Positions 1-6,795 are shown, numbered from the stretch's first letter. The stretch: DNA of 14,108 nt from Nitrospirota bacterium (GCA_003233615.1 QIMB01000186.1:1-14108), one strand, 5' to 3'. The notes: generated by a model from the letters alone, not told the origin. Made by a program: numbers and translations.

Positions 1-62
1 GAGACCGTATCAAGCGCAATGCGGCTGCCTGTAGGAATTCGGTTCAGCGCTCCTGATCCCAT
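1..62 (-). CDS. PIN-domain (VapC-like) toxin, N-terminal fragment cut by window edge
   Basis: Reading leftwards, an ATG at 62-60 opens a frame of 20 complete codons before the window ends: MGSGALNRIPTGSRIALDTV. The 'RIALDTV' stretch resembles the first beta-strand of PIN-domain ribonucleases, where the Asp (residue 18) is the first metal-binding acidic residue. The ATG overlaps the last 19 bases of the antitoxin gene in another frame, a layout typical of translationally coupled antitoxin-toxin pairs, and a GAGGTGA ribosome binding site lies about 8 bases upstream. VapC-type toxins are Mg-dependent RNases blocked by the partner antitoxin. Only the N-terminus is visible, so the other acidic residues and the intactness of the gene cannot be checked. 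The family call leans on the partner gene and one motif. Confidence 0.6.
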   Translation of the reverse strand, partial: MGSGALNRIPTGSRIALDTV

Positions 63-280
63 TGATCACGATCACCTCGCAACTCTTGCCCATAGCCCTT
101 CCAGAGGGAGGAAGTGACCTTTTCGAGGGATTGCACATAAGACTGCGGGGCTTTTCGAATGACGGCCTGATCTCCCTCCACTTGCACATCAAGCTGATCT
201 CCAGGTTTAAGACCCAGTTGCTTTCGAACGGCAGCCGGTATGACCAATTGGTGTTTAGAACTCAAGGTGGCATCAGGCAT
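44..280 (-). CDS. AbrB/MazE-type swapped-hairpin antitoxin (VapB-like)
   Basis: A 78-residue protein. Residues 1-45 have the AbrB/SpoVT/MazE swapped-hairpin pattern: 'LSSKHQLVIPAAVRKQLGLKPGD' in pattern form (strand, IPAAVRK helix, GLKPGD turn), then 'LDVQVEGDQAVIRK'. This fold dimerises and binds a palindromic operator. Residues 46-78 form a charged, Trp-containing tail expected to wrap the toxin's active site. The ATG at 280-278 is preceded by AAGGGGA at good spacing. The gene overlaps the PIN-domain start downstream and has its own promoter and inverted repeat upstream, as expected for an autoregulated toxin-antitoxin operon. Known of the family: antitoxin plus toxin repress their promoter. 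An orphan AbrB regulator is less likely because of the PIN overlap. Confidence 0.85.
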   Translation of the reverse strand: MPDATLSSKHQLVIPAAVRKQLGLKPGDQLDVQVEGDQAVIRKAPQSYVQSLEKVTSSLWKGYGQELRGDRDQWDQER

Positions 281-308
281 AATTTCCCCTTGTGGAACAG
301 ACTTAAAT

Positions 309-330
309 CGCTTTACCTTACAGTAAAGCG
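309..330. promoter_or_regulatory. Inverted repeat, probable operator for the antitoxin-toxin complex
   Basis: CGCTTTAC (309-316) and its exact reverse complement GTAAAGCG (323-330) are separated by six bases. The repeat covers the -10 box and the predicted transcription start of the antitoxin promoter, so a bound dimer would block RNA polymerase. AbrB-fold antitoxins usually bind such palindromes. The symmetry is seen; the operator role is inferred from position and family. Confidence 0.55.
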
Positions 331-348
331 AAAGAGAGATTCTGTCAA
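320..348 (-). promoter_or_regulatory. Sigma70-type promoter of the antitoxin-toxin operon
   Basis: On the minus strand a perfect -35 TTGACA (348-343) is followed after 17 bases by TACTGT (325-320), which keeps the conserved T, A and final T of a -10 box. Transcription would begin near 313, leaving a leader of about 33 bases before the antitoxin ATG at 280. The -10 box lies inside an inverted repeat. Seen directly in the sequence; activity is inferred. Confidence 0.65.
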
Positions 349-728
349 GATACGTTCTTGGGCCAACGAGGATGCACGATTACAACAAAGACTCAAAATA
401 GTGGGTATTCCAGACGTTTGTCATAGGGAATCAATGGCAATTCCACATCATCCTAAAAACGGCAGTTGGTCTGCCCTCCCATGGCTTGCGTCCGCCTATT
501 GTAAGGCAAACCTGGCATCCTTGATTTTGGGTCCTTTTGCCGAAACAAAAGGGCCTCGGCCGCCTGGCCGAAACCCGGCATGACTGCAATGGGGCATTCC
601 CCAACTTTTATTATCGAAAGGCTACTTGGGGGAAAGGAAGCAAGATAGATGCTCGCTTACAACTGCGGAGGATGGCGGAAAATGAAATGGATGCCATCCC
701 TACCCAAACCTGTAAGAACAAACAAGAT
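349..728. other. Gene-poor spacer between the toxin-antitoxin module and plsC
   Basis: No convincing coding region was found on either strand; the plus-strand open frames are antisense extensions of neighbouring genes and look unlike real protein. The stretch holds three inverted repeats: GGATGGC/GCCATCC (670-676 with 693-699), a hairpin at 531-554 and one at 556-571. None is followed by a T-run in the direction of plsC transcription, so none is a classical intrinsic terminator. No tRNA or other RNA gene was recognised. Confidence 0.5.
531..571. repeat. Two adjacent hairpin-forming inverted repeats
   Basis: GTCCTTTTG (531-539) can pair with CAAAAGGGC (546-554), one G-T pair included, around a six-base loop. 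Directly next to it TCGGCC (556-561) pairs with GGCCGA (566-571) around GCCT. The octamer GCCGAAAC occurs twice, at 539-546 and 567-574. No T-tract follows on either strand. They could be a factor-dependent termination or RNA-stability element for the leftward plsC transcript, but nothing proves this. Confidence 0.35.
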
Positions 729-1472
729 TCAAGATGTACCCGAGAGAATAGCTTTCCTCAGCGCCTCAATTTGTTTCATAATTTCTTTTGTGCAGGATTG
801 GAGGGATTCTTTACTCGGCCGGGATTCTTGAGGAAATTGTAAGGGCGCCCCATATCTAACAATAGCCTTGGATGGAACAAAGAGCGTTTTGACCATCGAC
901 GTCACTGAATGGGAGCCTTCCCAGACAATAGATGCGGGTATCACCGGTGCCCCAGATTTGATTGCCAAATAGCCAATGCCTGGATGCCCTTCATCCAAAC
1001 GATGCCGATCTAGCCCGCCTTCAGGAAAGAGGCCGATGACCTCCTGCGCGGCCAAGCCATCTAACATCGTGCGAATCGCTTTGATATCCCGTTTGCCTCG
1101 TTGAACCGGAATACAGCGAATCGCCTGAAACACCCACCGGATATGGCGTTGAGAATAAATCTCTTCCGCCATGAGAAACCGAACAGGACGTCCAGCCGTC
1201 GCTGACAGCACCAATGGGTCCCCCAACGCGGTATGGTCACAGACAATGAGAGCTGGTCCCTGATAAGGAAGTGGCGATTCCTCACAAGGCTTCACTCTAT
1301 ACATGAGCCAACAGAGCCACGTGTTTAATTGATAAAGCGCAGTATAAACGAGGCCTTGCTGTTTGGCAGGAACTGACAACGTACGCGACGAGAAGGGTAG
1401 ATGAGTTGCTTCTAGGTGATGTTTCCCCATCCCATGTCTGTCGGAATCAGGCCATCCAGACCTGAGCGTCAC
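729..1472 (-). CDS. plsC: 1-acyl-sn-glycerol-3-phosphate acyltransferase family protein (PlsC-like)
   Basis: A 247-residue member of the lysophospholipid acyltransferase family, which transfers an acyl group to lysophosphatidic acid at the inner membrane, giving phosphatidic acid. The family blocks are in order: catalytic HX4D as DHTALGD (H80, D85), 'RCIPVQRG' (119-126), 'LFPEGG' (148-153) and 'VIPAS' (177-181). A hydrophobic stretch around residues 41-60 may anchor it. Motif I has Asp before the catalytic His where Asn or Ser is common. The 1472 start is GTG, 15 bases after the upstream stop; an in-frame ATG at 1430 gives 233 residues. Neither has a clear Shine-Dalgarno sequence, so the start is uncertain. 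It ends the leftward tldD-tldE-hypothetical-plsC operon. Its exact acyl acceptor cannot be read from sequence. Confidence 0.85.
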   Translation of the reverse strand: MTLRSGWPDSDRHGMGKHHLEATHLPFSSRTLSVPAKQQGLVYTALYQLNTWLCWLMYRVKPCEESPLPYQGPALIVCDHTALGDPLVLSATAGRPVRFLMAEEIYSQRHIRWVFQAIRCIPVQRGKRDIKAIRTMLDGLAAQEVIGLFPEGGLDRHRLDEGHPGIGYLAIKSGAPVIPASIVWEGSHSVTSMVKTLFVPSKAIVRYGAPLQFPQESRPSKESLQSCTKEIMKQIEALRKAILSGTS

Positions 1473-1487
1473 TCGACAGGGACCAAG

Positions 1488-1982
1488 TTAGGACGTAGTT
1501 TTTTGTGCTTGTTCGGTATCTGATGGATCTGATGATGTATCATCGTCGGACGCCGATTCGGAATCTTCAGTCGATTCGGCGTCTTCTTCGTCTTCAACTT
1601 CTTCTTCCGGCTCTTCAAACCAATTGACGAGCATATCTTCCCACCACACAGCATCAACCTCTTCACCGGGATCTTCACCCAACAGTGCAACATGTTCTTT
1701 GGTAAATTCAGGATCGACGACTGTGGGCTTAAACAATGCTCGATCAATGACCTCTTTGGTGGCAAATCCTCCAACAATCCAGGACGGTGGGTCGGCTCGA
1801 CGCGATTTATAGGCTTGAAGGCCGATCTTGAGATATAAGAAAATTTTTCGCTGCGCTTCATCGTTGAAGCCTGAAGGCGGCAAACTCAAGGTCTTTTCGA
1901 TTTTCTTTCGCCATGCCCTTTGGTTGTATCGTGAGCTGATCAACTGAAGGGCTTTGGCCCCGTCTTCTATCTCAAGTGGCAT
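1488..1982 (-). CDS. Uncharacterised protein with a long acidic C-terminal tail
   Basis: A 164-residue protein I do not recognise. Residues 1-60 are mixed helical and basic in part (R18 to K30, 'RAWRKKIEK'). Residues 60-121 form a compact-looking segment rich in Trp and Pro ('DPPSWIVGGF', 'AVWWEDM', W121). Residues 123-157 are almost entirely Glu, Asp, Ser and Thr, a disordered acidic tail. No signal peptide or membrane segment is seen. The ATG at 1982 has GGAG at fair spacing, and codon use resembles the neighbours. It lies 53 bases after tldE and 15 before plsC, so co-transcription is likely. The tail could mediate binding to a basic partner or to metal; that is conjecture. Real gene: confident. 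Function: unknown. Confidence 0.75.
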   Translation of the reverse strand: MPLEIEDGAKALQLISSRYNQRAWRKKIEKTLSLPPSGFNDEAQRKIFLYLKIGLQAYKSRRADPPSWIVGGFATKEVIDRALFKPTVVDPEFTKEHVALLGEDPGEEVDAVWWEDMLVNWFEEPEEEVEDEEDAESTEDSESASDDDTSSDPSDTEQAQKTTS

Positions 1983-2035
1983 ATGAATTCTCCATCACGC
2001 TATATCACCTATTCACAATTTCAGCCAAATCATTC

Positions 2036-3406
2036 TCAATGCCCGGCGACCATCATTTTGCGAAGCTTGACCGTCGGGCTGGCCGTTCGACCTCGAAAGA
2101 CCAGGTCGTTCCCAATCATCTCAATGTCATGGAACATGGTCTTCAAATTTCCAGCAATTGTCACTCCTTCCACCGGATGAACAATTTCCCCGTTTTCTAT
2201 CCAAAATCCCACCGCGCCACGAGAATAATCACCAGTCACCATATTCACACCAAATCCAATTAACTCGGTCACGAGGAGTCCTCGTTTCGTGGATTTCAGA
2301 ATCTCTTCTGGTGAAACAGCGCCGGGAGAGAGAAACAGGTTCGTCGTACCCACTGTTGGGTTTTCACCCACTGACCGCGACGCATTACCTGTGGACGCCA
2401 TCCCCAATTTCCGCCCGGAATATGTATCTAACAAATAACTCGTGAGGACTCCTTTATCCACGATGACATTTCTTCTCGTCGGCAACCCCTCTCCATCAAA
2501 CGGTCGAGAACCCAAACCATTGTCTAGACGTCCATCATCCACCACAGTCACAGATTCAGCGGCAATTTTTTTCCCCAATTGATCCATAAGAAATGATGCA
2601 CCCTTATAGAGCGAATACCCCGATGCAGCTGAAGCGATATGCCCCAACAAACCTTGGGCAATTTCCGGGTCGAATATGACGGGAATTTCCTGGGTTGACA
2701 GAGATCGACTTCCCAATCGTCGTACGGTTCGACGAGCCGCCTCTTGCCCGATGTGCTCTGGACTCTCTAATTCACAAAATTTGCGTTTCACAGAATACCA
2801 ATAGTCTCGCTGCATGCCACCATTCTGACTGTCCGCGGCAATGGGCGACACAGAAAGAGAATAGGACGAACTGGAATATGATCCGACAAACCCATGAGAA
2901 TTCGCCAATAAAATCGAACCATAGCCTGCTGAACATTCAGCACCTTCAGAATTCGTGATACGCGAATCGGCAGAAAATGCAGCGTGCTCCGCACGCTTGG
3001 CAAGATCTATTTCTTCATCGACAGTCAGTTGACGATCATCCCTCATATACATGTCGGGAATATCGTCCGTCATGTGCTCTGGCGACGGCAACCCTGATGT
3101 CTCATCTTCAACGACCGCCTTGGCTAAACTACAGGTATCACTGACTAAACGATCCAACGACGCTTCGGAAAAATCAGACGTCGAAGAACTGGCTGACCGC
3201 TTACCAAAGAAGACACGAATCCCTAACACTTTTTCTCGTGCTTTGGAGAGTCGATCGACTTCTGACATTCGAACCTGGACCGACACCGAATCCCCTTCTG
3301 CCACGAGGAGATCCGCCTCTGTGGCACCCAAAGCCTTGGCACGTTTCAGGACCGTTGCTGCTAGCTCAGGGAAACGATCACCATGCGTAGAGAGGACATT
3401 CTTCAT
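2036..3406 (-). CDS. tldE: TldE/PmbA family protein, non-catalytic partner of TldD
   Basis: A 456-residue protein matching PmbA/TldE, close to the usual length of about 450. Recognisable blocks: 'RITNSEGAE' and 'ANSHGF' in the N-terminal half, 'ARRTVRRLGSRSLSTQEIPVIF', 'SFLMDQLGKKI', 'SRPFDGEGLPTRR', 'YSGRKLGMASTGNA', and near the C-terminus 'VTGDYSRGAVGFW' (390-402) followed by 'GVTIAGNL'. It lacks the HExxxH zinc motif of TldD, as is normal for TldE. In well-studied bacteria TldD and TldE form a heteromeric metalloprotease that cuts unfolded peptides, for example in microcin B17 maturation and CcdA turnover. Its ATG at 3406 is 33 bases after the tldD stop and has no clear Shine-Dalgarno sequence, so translation may be coupled. 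Confidence 0.95.
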   Translation of the reverse strand: MKNVLSTHGDRFPELAATVLKRAKALGATEADLLVAEGDSVSVQVRMSEVDRLSKAREKVLGIRVFFGKRSASSSTSDFSEASLDRLVSDTCSLAKAVVEDETSGLPSPEHMTDDIPDMYMRDDRQLTVDEEIDLAKRAEHAAFSADSRITNSEGAECSAGYGSILLANSHGFVGSYSSSSYSLSVSPIAADSQNGGMQRDYWYSVKRKFCELESPEHIGQEAARRTVRRLGSRSLSTQEIPVIFDPEIAQGLLGHIASAASGYSLYKGASFLMDQLGKKIAAESVTVVDDGRLDNGLGSRPFDGEGLPTRRNVIVDKGVLTSYLLDTYSGRKLGMASTGNASRSVGENPTVGTTNLFLSPGAVSPEEILKSTKRGLLVTELIGFGVNMVTGDYSRGAVGFWIENGEIVHPVEGVTIAGNLKTMFHDIEMIGNDLVFRGRTASPTVKLRKMMVAGH

Positions 3407-3439
3407 GGGGTTACAAGAGAGAACGGAGGGAGTGATCCA

Positions 3440-4867
3440 TCAGGCCGTGGCTGTTCCGCCAACAGTCATTTCATCAATTTTTATGGTAGGGAGACCCACG
3501 CCCACGGGAACGGATTGGCCTTCTTTTCCACAGGTCCCAATCCCTTCATCCAGCTTCATATCATGTCCAACCATTGAGACCTTCTTGAGCACATCAGGAC
3601 CATTCCCTATTAATGTGGCGCCTTTGACCGGTTTCGTGATTTTGCCGTCTTCAATGAGGTAGGCCTCACTGGCCGAAAACACGAACTTCCCACTGGTGAT
3701 ATCCACTTGTCCACCACCAAAAGATGCGGCATACAAACCCTTTTTCACCGATCGAATGATGTCTTGTGGGTCAGACTCTCCCGCTAACATGAACGTATTG
3801 GTCATGCGTGGGAGAACAATGCTTCGAAAATCTTCACGACGTCCATTGCCGGTAAGAGGAATGCCCATCAGGCGGGCGTTGAGTCGATCTGTGATATACC
3901 CGCGTAAAATTCCCTTTTCAATGAGCATGGTGCGTGAGGTTGGTGTGCCTTCATCATCAATATTCATGGAGCCACGACGAAATGGGAGTGTGCCATCATC
4001 CACAATGGTACACAATTCTGAACCGACTGATTGACCAATAAGGTCACTAAACGCAGATGTTTTGCGACGATTGAAATCCGCTTCTAATCCGTGACCAATG
4101 GCTTCATGCAGCAAAATTCCCGGCCACCCTCCTCCGAGCACAACCGGCATCGTCCCGGCTGGAGCATCAACGGCATCTAAATTGACGATCGCTTGGCGCG
4201 CAGCTTCTCGAGCAAATTCTAATGCCCGCCCGTTTTCCACAAAGAAAGAAAACCCTACACGCCCTCCCCCCCCGAAACTTCCGACCTGACGATTCGCGCC
4301 ATCTTCGGCGATACAGGTAATTTGAAGCCGAGCCAAGGGTTGTACATCACCGACCAACTGTCCCTCCGAGTTCATCACCAAGAAGATCTTTTGTTCCGTA
4401 TTAAACGATGCCATGACTTTTTTGATACGAGGGTCATATCGACGCGCTTCGACATCGATCTGATTCAAGAGGTCAACACGTGCTTCTGTCGTAATGTCTG
4501 TCAGAGGTTGCGTCAACGGATATAAATTTTGGGAAGGCCCTGTACGATGGGTGACAGCAACAGGATTGTCACCCTGTGGCGACTCAGCAATATATCGTGC
4601 CGTTTCCGCAGCCTGCACAAGGTCCCGAACGGAAAGATCATCTGAATAGGCAAAACCTGTCCGCTCTCCTGCCACCGCCCGAATGCCAGCTCCCTGTGCC
4701 ACACTTTTAACAGCACGCTTGACCAAACTTTCCTCCATCGAGACAGAGTCTGTAACAGAAGACTCCAGATACATATCGGCATAGTCCACATCCCGGACCT
4801 TGGCCTTATTTAAAGCCTGAAGGATGTCCTGTTCTTGGAGGTCAAAATCTGACGGGCTAGGAGTCAT
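3440..4867 (-). CDS. tldD: TldD metalloprotease subunit
   Basis: From the ATG at 4867 the protein is 475 residues, close to E. coli TldD (481). The zinc-protease motif HEAIGH is at 254-259, preceded by 'PAGTMPVVLGGGWPGILL' and followed by 'GLEADFNRR'. The late Cys of 'CGKEGQ' (about residue 446) matches the third zinc ligand. Other family blocks are 'GFAYSDDLS', 'GSFGGGGRVGF', 'DEGTPTSR', 'GNGRREDF', 'FGGGQVDITSGKF' and 'KPVKGATLIG'. It is the catalytic half of the TldD/TldE peptidase. The frame stays open to a TTG at 4990, but that would include a likely promoter (-10 at 4927-4922) and residues with no family match, so 4867 is preferred. An eight-G run in the coding strand encodes the Gly-rich loop. 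No Shine-Dalgarno sequence is visible. Confidence 0.93.
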   Translation of the reverse strand: MTPSPSDFDLQEQDILQALNKAKVRDVDYADMYLESSVTDSVSMEESLVKRAVKSVAQGAGIRAVAGERTGFAYSDDLSVRDLVQAAETARYIAESPQGDNPVAVTHRTGPSQNLYPLTQPLTDITTEARVDLLNQIDVEARRYDPRIKKVMASFNTEQKIFLVMNSEGQLVGDVQPLARLQITCIAEDGANRQVGSFGGGGRVGFSFFVENGRALEFAREAARQAIVNLDAVDAPAGTMPVVLGGGWPGILLHEAIGHGLEADFNRRKTSAFSDLIGQSVGSELCTIVDDGTLPFRRGSMNIDDEGTPTSRTMLIEKGILRGYITDRLNARLMGIPLTGNGRREDFRSIVLPRMTNTFMLAGESDPQDIIRSVKKGLYAASFGGGQVDITSGKFVFSASEAYLIEDGKITKPVKGATLIGNGPDVLKKVSMVGHDMKLDEGIGTCGKEGQSVPVGVGLPTIKIDEMTVGGTATA

Positions 4868-4921
4868 AGACGTCGCAATGGAAGTGGAACACTGGGGATT
4901 AATGAATGCTAAAAGAAAATC

Positions 4922-4950
4922 AGTATAGCCCATCTTCCTGATGGGCGCAA
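4922..4950 (-). promoter_or_regulatory. Likely sigma70 promoter of the tldD-tldE operon
   Basis: On the minus strand TTGCGC (4950-4945) is followed after 17 bases by TATACT (4927-4922), a five-of-six -10 match. Transcription would start near 4915, about 48 bases before the tldD ATG at 4867. A seven-base inverted repeat fills most of the spacer. The -35 box matches only three of six positions. Confidence 0.5.
4928..4946. repeat. Inverted repeat inside the tldD promoter spacer
   Basis: GCCCATC (4928-4934) and GATGGGC (4940-4946) are perfect reverse complements around TTCCT. They sit between, and slightly overlap, the -35 and -10 boxes of the tldD promoter, about 40 bases from the divergent uppS promoter. 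This is a candidate regulator site, although it also lies in an open frame and could be chance. Confidence 0.35.
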
Positions 4951-4983
4951 TTTCAGGATCGACATCAGGCACACGAATGGAAT

Positions 4984-5012
4984 TTGACAAGAATCTGTTT
5001 CATTATTAGACT
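4984..5012 (+). promoter_or_regulatory. Sigma70-type promoter of the uppS operon
   Basis: A perfect -35 TTGACA (4984-4989) is followed after 17 bases by TAGACT (5007-5012), four of six in the -10 box including the key T, A and final T. Transcription would begin near 5019, giving a leader of about 100 bases before the uppS ATG. It is divergent from the tldD promoter, and the two -35 boxes are about 34 bases apart. Confidence 0.6.
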
Positions 5013-5117
5013 GAAATGAGTAGAAATAGCTCTCTCTTGCCGTGTTAATACTTTCGTCCTGGATCCATGTATCGACTCCGACCATTTTCCACACACATCA
5101 TCATACAGCAATAATTC

Positions 5118-5906
5118 ATGAATGAATTTGAGACAGCAGTAGAAACCAGGCACATAGCCGAGGAAGAATTACGCGACCAACTTGAGCTTGAGTCCCTACC
5201 CCAACATATCGCCATTATTATGGATGGCAATGGTCGTTGGGCGGCCCAACGCAGCCTGCCACGCATTGCCGGACACAAGGAAGGGCTTCGCGCCCTTCAA
5301 GATGTCTTGGACATCGGGTATGAACTGAATATCCCCTACCTTACTATCTATGCGTTTTCTCAGGAAAATTGGAATCGCCCCGAATCAGAGATTCGCTTGC
5401 TCATGGGCTTACTCGAACAGTACCTGACCAAAGAACGGCAACGCTTTCATGAGCGAAAAGTGCGTTTTCTCCCCATTGGACGGTTGGAACAACTCCCGTC
5501 ATCCGTCCTGGCCTTGGTGTCCGAGATTGCTGATGAAACGCGCCATCATACAACACAGACTCTCGCTGTGGCCCTAAGTTATGGGGGACGTGCCGAAATC
5601 ATTGATGCCGTGCAACAATTAGCCCTCGAAGTACAGATGGGCTCTCTCTCTCCTGACCAAATTGATGAAGACCGTTTTGAGCAACATCTGACAACCTGGG
5701 GACTGCCGGATCCCGACTTGCTCATTCGCACATCCGGAGAAACCCGCATTAGCAATTTCCTTCCGTGGCAAATTGTCTATACGGAACTCTACTTTACGCG
5801 AACACTCTGGCCCGACTTTCGCCGCTGCGAAACATTGCTAGCTCTTTTGGACTACCAAAAACGCGAACGCCGTTTTGGCCGGGTACCACAAACTGTCTCT
5901 TCTTAG
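5118..5906 (+). CDS. uppS: Isoprenyl transferase (undecaprenyl diphosphate synthase)
   Basis: A 262-residue cis-prenyltransferase that adds isopentenyl units to farnesyl diphosphate to build the C55 carrier for peptidoglycan and other envelope polymers. Signature blocks: 'IIMDGNGRWA' with catalytic D36, 'GHKEG' (52-56), 'YAFSQENWNRP' (78-88, the usual FSTENW block), 'YGGRAEI' (155-161), 'RTSGE' (204-208) and 'SNFLPWQ' (212-218), ending in 'DYQKRERRFG'. Length is close to that of E. coli UppS (253). The soluble enzyme works at the inner face of the membrane. The ATG at 5118 is the first in frame with about 25 residues before the conserved core, normal for the family; no Shine-Dalgarno sequence precedes it. 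It heads the uppS-cdsA-dxr-rseP-proS cluster, a common bacterial grouping. Confidence 0.96.
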   Translation: MNEFETAVETRHIAEEELRDQLELESLPQHIAIIMDGNGRWAAQRSLPRIAGHKEGLRALQDVLDIGYELNIPYLTIYAFSQENWNRPESEIRLLMGLLEQYLTKERQRFHERKVRFLPIGRLEQLPSSVLALVSEIADETRHHTTQTLAVALSYGGRAEIIDAVQQLALEVQMGSLSPDQIDEDRFEQHLTTWGLPDPDLLIRTSGETRISNFLPWQIVYTELYFTRTLWPDFRRCETLLALLDYQKRERRFGRVPQTVSS

Positions 5907-5988
5907 TGATACGTGTCTTTTCCTCATTCATAACCCTCAACTATTCACATCTTCGACTCATCTATCGATTGCCTTTCAATCATTCACT

Positions 5989-6795
5989 ATGGATCCTCGC
6001 CGGTTCTATTCCGCTTTGGTGTTTATCCCGTTGTTGTATGTGGGTATTCGATACTCCCCTCCCTGGCTCTTCTCTGTGTTAATGAGTGCGGTGGCGTTGT
6101 TCGCTCTCTGGGAATTCTTAACACTGTACTTCACGGACACCAGTTCGGCATCAATGAAATACCTTTCATGCTTCATTGCGTCTCTCCTTCTCGGAGTGAT
6201 GCAAGAAGGACTTCCTGATGTGTTGCTCGTCGCCTTCCTTGGAATTGTCGTGATTATCATGGCAGGATTTTGCCTGTCTCCGGAAAATTCGAGACGGCGA
6301 CTTCCTGATTGGGCCGCCTACATATTTGGTGTGTTATATATTGGACTGTTGTTGGGTCATTATGCCCTTTTACGAAACCTTGAACACGGAGTGGCTTTGG
6401 TCTTTTTTGTTATTATCGTCACATGGTTATCTGATACTGGCGGATTTTTTATCGGAAAACCATTCGGAAAGCATCAACTTGCACCAACACTCAGTCCCAA
6501 CAAAACCGTTGAAGGTTTAGTAGGCGGCATCGTGTTTTCTGTGATTGGAGCAATCATCAGTCAATTCACGTTTGTCCCTTTTTTCTCTGTTGGCCAATGC
6601 GTTATGCTCGGTGTGGGCTTAGCTCTGCTTGGGGCACTAGGGGATTTAGCAGAATCGGCGATTAAGCGCAGCGTGAGGGTCAAAGATTCTGGTACAATTA
6701 TTCCCGGACATGGCGGGGTCCTTGATCGCGTGGATAGCCTCCTCTTCACTGGACCTGCCATGTATTACTATGTCATGTTTTCCGTACCTTCATAA
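5989..6795 (+). CDS. cdsA: Phosphatidate cytidylyltransferase (CDP-diacylglycerol synthase)
   Basis: A 268-residue polytopic membrane protein converting phosphatidic acid and CTP into CDP-diacylglycerol, the precursor of phospholipids. The full CDS signature is present at 223-249: S-x-I-K-R, four residues, K-D, then PGHGG and D246-R-V-D249. Upstream sits 'SDTGGFFIGKPFGKH' and 'PTLSPNKTVEG' (148-176). Six to eight hydrophobic segments fill the rest, beginning 'YSALVFIPLLYVGI'. The frame is open back to a TTG at 5875 inside uppS, but the added residues are not family-like, so the ATG at 5989 is chosen; its N-terminus matches the usual 'R-ALVxxPLL' opening. An 82-base pyrimidine-rich gap without a Shine-Dalgarno sequence separates it from uppS. 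Confidence 0.95.
   Translation: MDPRRFYSALVFIPLLYVGIRYSPPWLFSVLMSAVALFALWEFLTLYFTDTSSASMKYLSCFIASLLLGVMQEGLPDVLLVAFLGIVVIIMAGFCLSPENSRRRLPDWAAYIFGVLYIGLLLGHYALLRNLEHGVALVFFVIIVTWLSDTGGFFIGKPFGKHQLAPTLSPNKTVEGLVGGIVFSVIGAIISQFTFVPFFSVGQCVMLGVGLALLGALGDLAESAIKRSVRVKDSGTIIPGHGGVLDRVDSLLFTGPAMYYYVMFSVPS

Noticed and set aside
62..583. 173-codon open frame on the plus strand
   Set aside because: It runs antisense over the antitoxin gene and its promoter, has no family-like motifs, and the opposite strand has a clear antitoxin with ribosome binding site and promoter.
1515..1620. Low-complexity stretch that might be a DNA repeat
   Set aside because: It is the coding sequence of the Glu/Asp/Ser tail of the hypothetical protein; no exact repeat unit is present.
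3051..3662. 203-codon plus-strand open frame across the tldE-tldD junction
   Set aside because: It is antisense to two well-supported family members and its Ser/Thr/Pro-rich sequence looks like a composition shadow.
4868..4990. N-terminal extension of TldD from a TTG at 4990
   Set aside because: The extra 41 residues do not match the family, there is no ribosome binding site, and a likely tldD promoter lies inside this segment.
5875..5988. N-terminal extension of CdsA from a TTG inside uppS
   Set aside because: The added 38 residues are not CdsA-like and the ATG at 5989 gives the usual N-terminus and family length.
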